A DNA stretch of 64,000 nucleotides, from NCBI GenBank assembly GCA_016721765.1, contig JADKHO010000001.1:670001-734000 (forward strand), written 5' to 3'. Within the stretch, counting starts at the first letter, position 1, and each line of letters starts with the position of its first letter. Positions 60,402-64,000 of the stretch are shown here, one piece after another. The notes beneath the pieces are model-generated. The model had not been told where the DNA came from. It saw only the letters and a program-made list of their open reading frames with translations, and did not search any database. The translations under genes were made by a program, and so were the position numbers. This stretch comes from Bacteroidota bacterium. GTDB lineage: Bacteria > Bacteroidota > Bacteroidia > UBA4408.

Positions 60402-62933
60402 ATGAACAAACAGTACTTTTTATTGCCCATTTTTATATTTAGTTTAGTTTTTAATTTTTCCTCCAAAGCGCAAATTGTAATCAACGAATTTTCGGCATCC
60501 AATTTATCTCAATATGTTGATGACCACAGTGATTATAACGACTGGATTGAATTGTATAATACATCTGCCGCCAGTTTTAATTTATCGGGCTTTTACTTAA
60601 GTGACGATAGTGCGAATGTAAACAAGTGGCAATTTCCTGCAGGAACAAGTATTGCAGGCCTAGGATATTTGCGTGTATGGGCATCCGGAAGAAATGTTTC
60701 TGTTGGGCTGAATTACCATACTAATTTTTCTTTAAAGCAAACTAAAAATAATCATGAAATAATAATCTTATCGTATCCAAACGGTGGTAAATTGGATTAT
60801 GTGGACATTCATAAAAAAACACAATTGGGGCATTCGTATGGACGAAAACCGGATGGTGGCTTAACTTGGGGCGTTTTTTCTGCCCCTACTCCCGGTGCTT
60901 CCAATGTGAGTGTACAATATCCTGGATACGTTGCCAAACCTAATTTTAGTGTTCCGGCAGGATTTTATTCAGGTTCAGTATCGGTGGATATTACCTGCGC
61001 AGATAGTACTGCAACAATTCGTTACACGTTAGATGGATCTATACCAACAACTGTTTCACCTGTATACACTGCGCCTATAATTGTGGCCAATACCAAAGTT
61101 ATTAAAGCAATAGCGTTTAATACTGCTTCGGGGAAACTTCCCAGTTTTGTGACCTATGAAAGCTTTTTTATTAACGTATCACACACTTTACCGGTGGTAT
61201 CGATATCCGCATCGGGCTTAACCAATTTGGCCAATAATATAAATTCGAGCTTACGCCCCTTTGGTAGTTTTGAGTATTTTGATGAGGCGCAACAATTAAA
61301 AGCCAAAAGCTATGGTGAGTTTAACCGTCATGGGCAAGATTCTTGGGCCAATAGTCAGCGCAGTTTAGATTTTGTATCGCGCGATGAAATGGGTTATAAC
61401 CATTCTGTAGAAGAGGCAGTATTTAATACCACCACACGGGATAAATACCAACGTTTGATTTTGCGTGCTGCCGGTGATGATAATTACCCAGCTGACCACA
61501 ATCCAAGCAATGCCGGAAGTGCCCATGTGCGGGATGCATTTATTCATAATGTAGCCATGCAAGACGGATTGGATTTGGATGCACGAAGGGGCTCTAAATG
61601 CATAGCCTACCTAAATGGACAGTACTGGGGCGTGTATGATTTGCGCGACAATCCGGATGATCATGACAATACTGAATTTTATTACGGGCAAAACAAATAC
61701 AATTTGTACTACATCGAAACTTGGGGACAAACTTGGGCACAGTATGGCGGACAGCCAGCCTTAACTGATTGGAGTAATTTACGCACTTACATTCTTACAC
61801 ACAATATGGCTATACAATCGAATTACGATTATGTAGCAGAACGCTTGGATGTAAAGAGTTTGGTGGATTATGTTGCTGTGAATATGTTTACCGTTTGTTC
61901 CGATTGGCTGAATTGGAATACGGCCTGGTGGAGAGGCTTGGATTCGACCGGCACACACTTAAAGTGGGGATATACCTTATGGGATAACGATGCTACCTAC
62001 GGCCATTACATCAATTACACCAATATTCCGGATACCTCCTCACAAGCCAATCCTTGTGATCCTGAAACGTTAAATGGTTCATCGGATCCACAAGATCATA
62101 TTGGGGTGTTGATGGCATTACGCCAGAATCCCGCTTTCAACCAATTTTATTTAACGCGCATGCTGGATTTGTGGAATACTACTTTTAGCTGCGAAAATTT
62201 ATTGGCGAAGTTGGATAGTACTGTGAATTTAATTGATCCGGAAATGGCACAACACAGCATACGTTGGCAAGGTACCTATACTGAATGGAAAAGTAATGTG
62301 GCGCAATTGCGCACCTTTATCAGCAATCGCTGCGGCGATTTGACGGGAGGCTTTATGAATTGCTATAATTTAACCGGACCACATACGGTTACGGTTGATG
62401 CACAACCCGCCGGTTCGGGTACTGTAAAATACAATTCGTTAGAGCTTACTAATTTACCGTGGACAGGGACTTATTTTGGGAACATCAGCAGCAATTTGGT
62501 GGCTTTGCCTGATACCGGATACGGTTTTGTAAACTGGACAAGCAATTCGCAAGTTATTGCACCAAATACGTTGGCAGATACCGCCAGTTTAGTATTGAAT
62601 AGTTCAGATACGATTGTAGCGCATTTTATTAATCCATCGGGTATAGCATCTGCGGCAAGCAATCAGTTGGGATTAAGTATTTACCCATCGGTGGTAAATA
62701 GCGTGACAACGGTTAAATTTGCCCTTGCAGAAGCAGCAGCGGTAAGTATTAAATTAATTTCTACGGAAGGAAAAGTACTTGGAAACATTTTGAATTCGGA
62801 TGGTAAAAAGGCAGCGGGAGGGTATTCGATACAGTTGGATATGAAAGCCACCCAACTTGGTGCCGGGATTTATTTTGTAACGATTGAGGCGGGTAAGTAT
62901 AGAAAAACAGTGAAATTGGTGTATGCGCCGTAA
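60402..62933 (+). CDS. CotH-kinase-like secreted protein with lamin-tail and T9SS domains
   Basis: An 843-residue exported protein. The signal peptide ends SSKA with Gln at +1. Domains: lamin-tail domain (about 24-150, INEFSASNLSQYVDD), chitobiase C-terminal-like domain (about 175-255, ATIRYTLDGSIP), CotH kinase-like region (about 265-650; RHGQDSWANSQRSLDF, LRAAGDD, WGYTLWDNDATYG), divergent InlB-type beta repeat (about 660-745, PAGSGTVKYNSLEL, FVNWTSNSQ), and T9SS type A sorting domain (about 760-843). The combination is common in secreted Bacteroidota proteins; kinase activity of CotH members in this setting is unproven. Confidence 0.88.
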   Translation: MNKQYFLLPIFIFSLVFNFSSKAQIVINEFSASNLSQYVDDHSDYNDWIELYNTSAASFNLSGFYLSDDSANVNKWQFPAGTSIAGLGYLRVWASGRNVSVGLNYHTNFSLKQTKNNHEIIILSYPNGGKLDYVDIHKKTQLGHSYGRKPDGGLTWGVFSAPTPGASNVSVQYPGYVAKPNFSVPAGFYSGSVSVDITCADSTATIRYTLDGSIPTTVSPVYTAPIIVANTKVIKAIAFNTASGKLPSFVTYESFFINVSHTLPVVSISASGLTNLANNINSSLRPFGSFEYFDEAQQLKAKSYGEFNRHGQDSWANSQRSLDFVSRDEMGYNHSVEEAVFNTTTRDKYQRLILRAAGDDNYPADHNPSNAGSAHVRDAFIHNVAMQDGLDLDARRGSKCIAYLNGQYWGVYDLRDNPDDHDNTEFYYGQNKYNLYYIETWGQTWAQYGGQPALTDWSNLRTYILTHNMAIQSNYDYVAERLDVKSLVDYVAVNMFTVCSDWLNWNTAWWRGLDSTGTHLKWGYTLWDNDATYGHYINYTNIPDTSSQANPCDPETLNGSSDPQDHIGVLMALRQNPAFNQFYLTRMLDLWNTTFSCENLLAKLDSTVNLIDPEMAQHSIRWQGTYTEWKSNVAQLRTFISNRCGDLTGGFMNCYNLTGPHTVTVDAQPAGSGTVKYNSLELTNLPWTGTYFGNISSNLVALPDTGYGFVNWTSNSQVIAPNTLADTASLVLNSSDTIVAHFINPSGIASAASNQLGLSIYPSVVNSVTTVKFALAEAAAVSIKLISTEGKVLGNILNSDGKKAAGGYSIQLDMKATQLGAGIYFVTIEAGKYRKTVKLVYAP

Positions 62934-62958
62934 ATGATAACTAATTTTTATAGCAAAG

Positions 62959-62997
62959 CCCTGAGGTCGAAAGATCATCAGGGTTTTGTGTTTTTTA
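62959..62997 (+). terminator. Intrinsic terminator after the CotH gene
   Basis: CCCTGAGGTC, tetraloop GAAA, GATCATCAGGG (one bulge), followed by TTTTGTGTTTTTT. It lies 25 bases past the stop. Confidence 0.85.
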
Positions 62998-63046
62998 TAA
63001 TTCGAGCAAGTGTAAAGAGCGGCAAGATGCCTTTTAATAGCTGACA

Positions 63047-63061
63047 CTCGCTGGAAGCGAG
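63047..63061. repeat. Short hairpin CTCGCT-GGA-AGCGAG
   Basis: A 6-bp GC-rich hairpin like the one at 5395-5417. It sits in the junction after the CotH terminator. Confidence 0.4.
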
Positions 63062-63099
63062 CGAGGGTACAGTAGAAACCAACAACCCCCAACAAAAAA

Positions 63100-63165
63100 C
63101 CCTCGCAAATCATTGATTTACAAGGGTTAGTGGTGGAGTCTACCGACCGAATGTCGAACCATAAG
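63100..63165 (-). other. Hairpin plus tRNA-3'-end-like sequence; possible attachment-site remnant
   Basis: On the minus strand the sequence ends GACTCCACCA (with an apparent CCA end, about 63130-63139) after GGTTCGAC further upstream, and is followed by a 12-position hairpin CCCTTGTAAATCA / TGATTTGCGAGGG (63126-63100) with two mismatches. A tRNA followed by such a terminator is the common arrangement, but the T-arm does not pair and no D- or anticodon arm exists. It may be a decayed tRNA end or an att site. Confidence 0.3.
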
Positions 63166-63184
63166 GATATAGAAACCTTGCTAA

Positions 63185-63847
63185 AATTTCATTCCTGAGT
63201 ATCTTAATGAGCCAATATCTCTCATTTTCACTCATATTCTTCTTAAAAATGCTGTAACTGATCAAGAGAAAAAATACTTTGATTACGATAATGAGGTCAG
63301 AGACATATTTAGTAAGCGATTTACAGAAATAAGAAATTTAATAGCTCACCATCATTCAGCCATTCTTACGACTATATAAGCCAAAGGCACGTATTGTGCT
63401 GTTAAATTGTTTGAATAGCATTATACAATAAGACTTTCTGAAAATGAAAATTATCTTCAAGGAAGATAATTTAAAATAGTCAATGATTCCATTTCAGGAA
63501 CATATTATTTAAGCTTACCTCTAAGGCTAGTCAAGTTTAAAATTTCTTCGGATACCTCTAAATTAAATCGAACTCAAACACGTGCGTTCAAAAGAGCTCA
63601 CGGCTTGGGATTTAAAAATCGAAACGGTAATGTTCCTGTTTTTGACAGTTCTGGAATATTGTTATTCAGACATATTGAAGAACTTGCGAAGGATATCTCT
63701 CCTATTCCTGAGTATCACAACCACCTTACTAAGCAAATAAATGTTCCTGTCAAATATGGGCAAGGGCTTTACTTTGTAAAGTTTTTTAAATATGATGTTT
63801 TAGTCCCTCTTTATCAGGTTGAATATGTTTATGATATCTTATATTAG
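63185..63847 (+). pseudogene. Interrupted frame with HEPN-like RX4H motif
   Basis: One continuous reading frame of 221 codons from a stop at 63182-63184 to the TAG at 63845-63847. It is interrupted by TAA (63377-63379), TAG (63416-63418) and TAA (63467-63469) without frameshift. The first part encodes IPEYLNEPISLIFTHILLKN and later TEIRNLIAHHH, where RNLIAH (63332-63349) fits the HEPN RNase motif RX4-6H. After the last stop the frame runs on for 125 codons with protein-like composition. It has no start codon near the front. I read it as a decayed accessory gene, probably HEPN-related (toxin or abortive-infection type). No full-length relative is identified. The end part alone, from TTG 63605, is unlikely to be a separate gene. 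Confidence 0.55.
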
Positions 63848-63948
63848 TAACACTCCTTGCAATTGTTTGCGAGTTGCAATTTGATGTTTATAATAAATTG
63901 ATTTACTGCTAACTCCTTAGTAAATTTGTTATTACCTAATTACATAAG

Positions 63949-64000
63949 ATGCACTCAATAAATGAAATAAAAACAAAGCATATCAATAATCTTTCTGCTG
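63949..64000 (+). CDS. Possible start of a gene cut by the window edge
   Basis: ATG at 63949 followed by an open frame (MHSINEIKTKHINNLSA) to the end of the window. No family can be named from 17 codons; the reading frame is open only by inspection, so this is a weak call. Confidence 0.3.
   Translation, partial: MHSINEIKTKHINNLSA

Noticed and set aside
63127..63165. Functional tRNA gene on the minus strand
   Set aside because: A CCA-like end and GGTTCGA are present, but no pairing T-arm, anticodon arm or D-arm can be drawn.
63605..63847. Separate 80-codon gene starting at TTG 63605
   Set aside because: The frame continues upstream without interruption to the stop at 63467-63469, so this is the tail of the decayed gene.
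1..64000. CRISPR arrays, complete insertion sequences, rRNA genes, prophage
   Set aside because: No regularly spaced identical repeats, transposase, integrase, rRNA or phage structural gene was seen.

Overview
The window looks like a chromosomal segment of a Bacteroidota bacterium, probably an uncultured member of Bacteroidia near Flavobacteriales/Sphingobacteriales. The evidence is AT-rich DNA, nine secreted proteins ending in type IX secretion (T9SS) type A sorting domains, an alternative complex III (ActA-F) operon joined to cytochrome oxidase genes, an F-ATPase operon without atpD/atpC, promoters of the form TTTG-N19-21-TAnnTTTG, and YwqK, SprB, SBBP and two-component-propeller repeat proteins.

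Layout. 1-3.5 kb: gpsA, a repeat-filled intergenic stretch, and uvrC. 3.5-5.4 kb: a 38-residue membrane miniprotein translationally coupled to a sodium:solute symporter. 5.5-8.6 kb: fatty acid genes fabH-accB-accC. 8.9-13.2 kb: a YwqK/MORN-type secreted protein, cysS, a structured intergenic element, a GNAT acetyltransferase and a lipoprotein of the M28/glutaminyl cyclase type. 13.2-22.4 kb: three T9SS proteins around a dCMP deaminase-radical SAM pair. 22.5-28 kb: atpB-E-F-H-A-G, preceded by purN. 28.7-31.3 kb: queA, truB and a cupin protein with an anti-sigma-like N-terminus. 31.4-34.9 kb: a secreted M43 protease, tRNA-Asn and a PfkB kinase. 35-46.3 kb: actABCDEF-coxB-coxA, a quinol-to-oxygen electron transfer module. 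46.7-55.3 kb: four tandem paralogous M43 metalloproteases. 55.4-62.9 kb: a cystathionine gamma-synthase/lyase, a lipoprotein, a flippase-like protein, a Spx/ArsC protein, ribF and a large CotH protein. 63.0-64 kb: hairpins, a tRNA-3'-end-like sequence, and a decayed reading frame with three in-frame stops and a HEPN-like RX4H motif. This last part looks like the edge of an accessory region.

How the parts connect. The Act-Cox operon and the ATP synthase operon together form an aerobic proton-motive-force module. The secreted proteins share one export route (Sec, then T9SS). Ten of the twelve clearest signal peptidase I substrates expose Gln at the predicted mature N-terminus, and the window also encodes a periplasmic lipoprotein of the glutaminyl-cyclase fold, which may cap those N-termini. 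No CRISPR array, complete insertion sequence or rRNA is visible.

The most unusual items are the coupled miniprotein at 3553, the multibranch element at 11402-11510, the terminator-like hairpin between atpE and atpF, the four-gene M43 array with an invariant Cys at residue 28, and the interrupted HEPN-like frame at the right end. None of these has been tested by database search.
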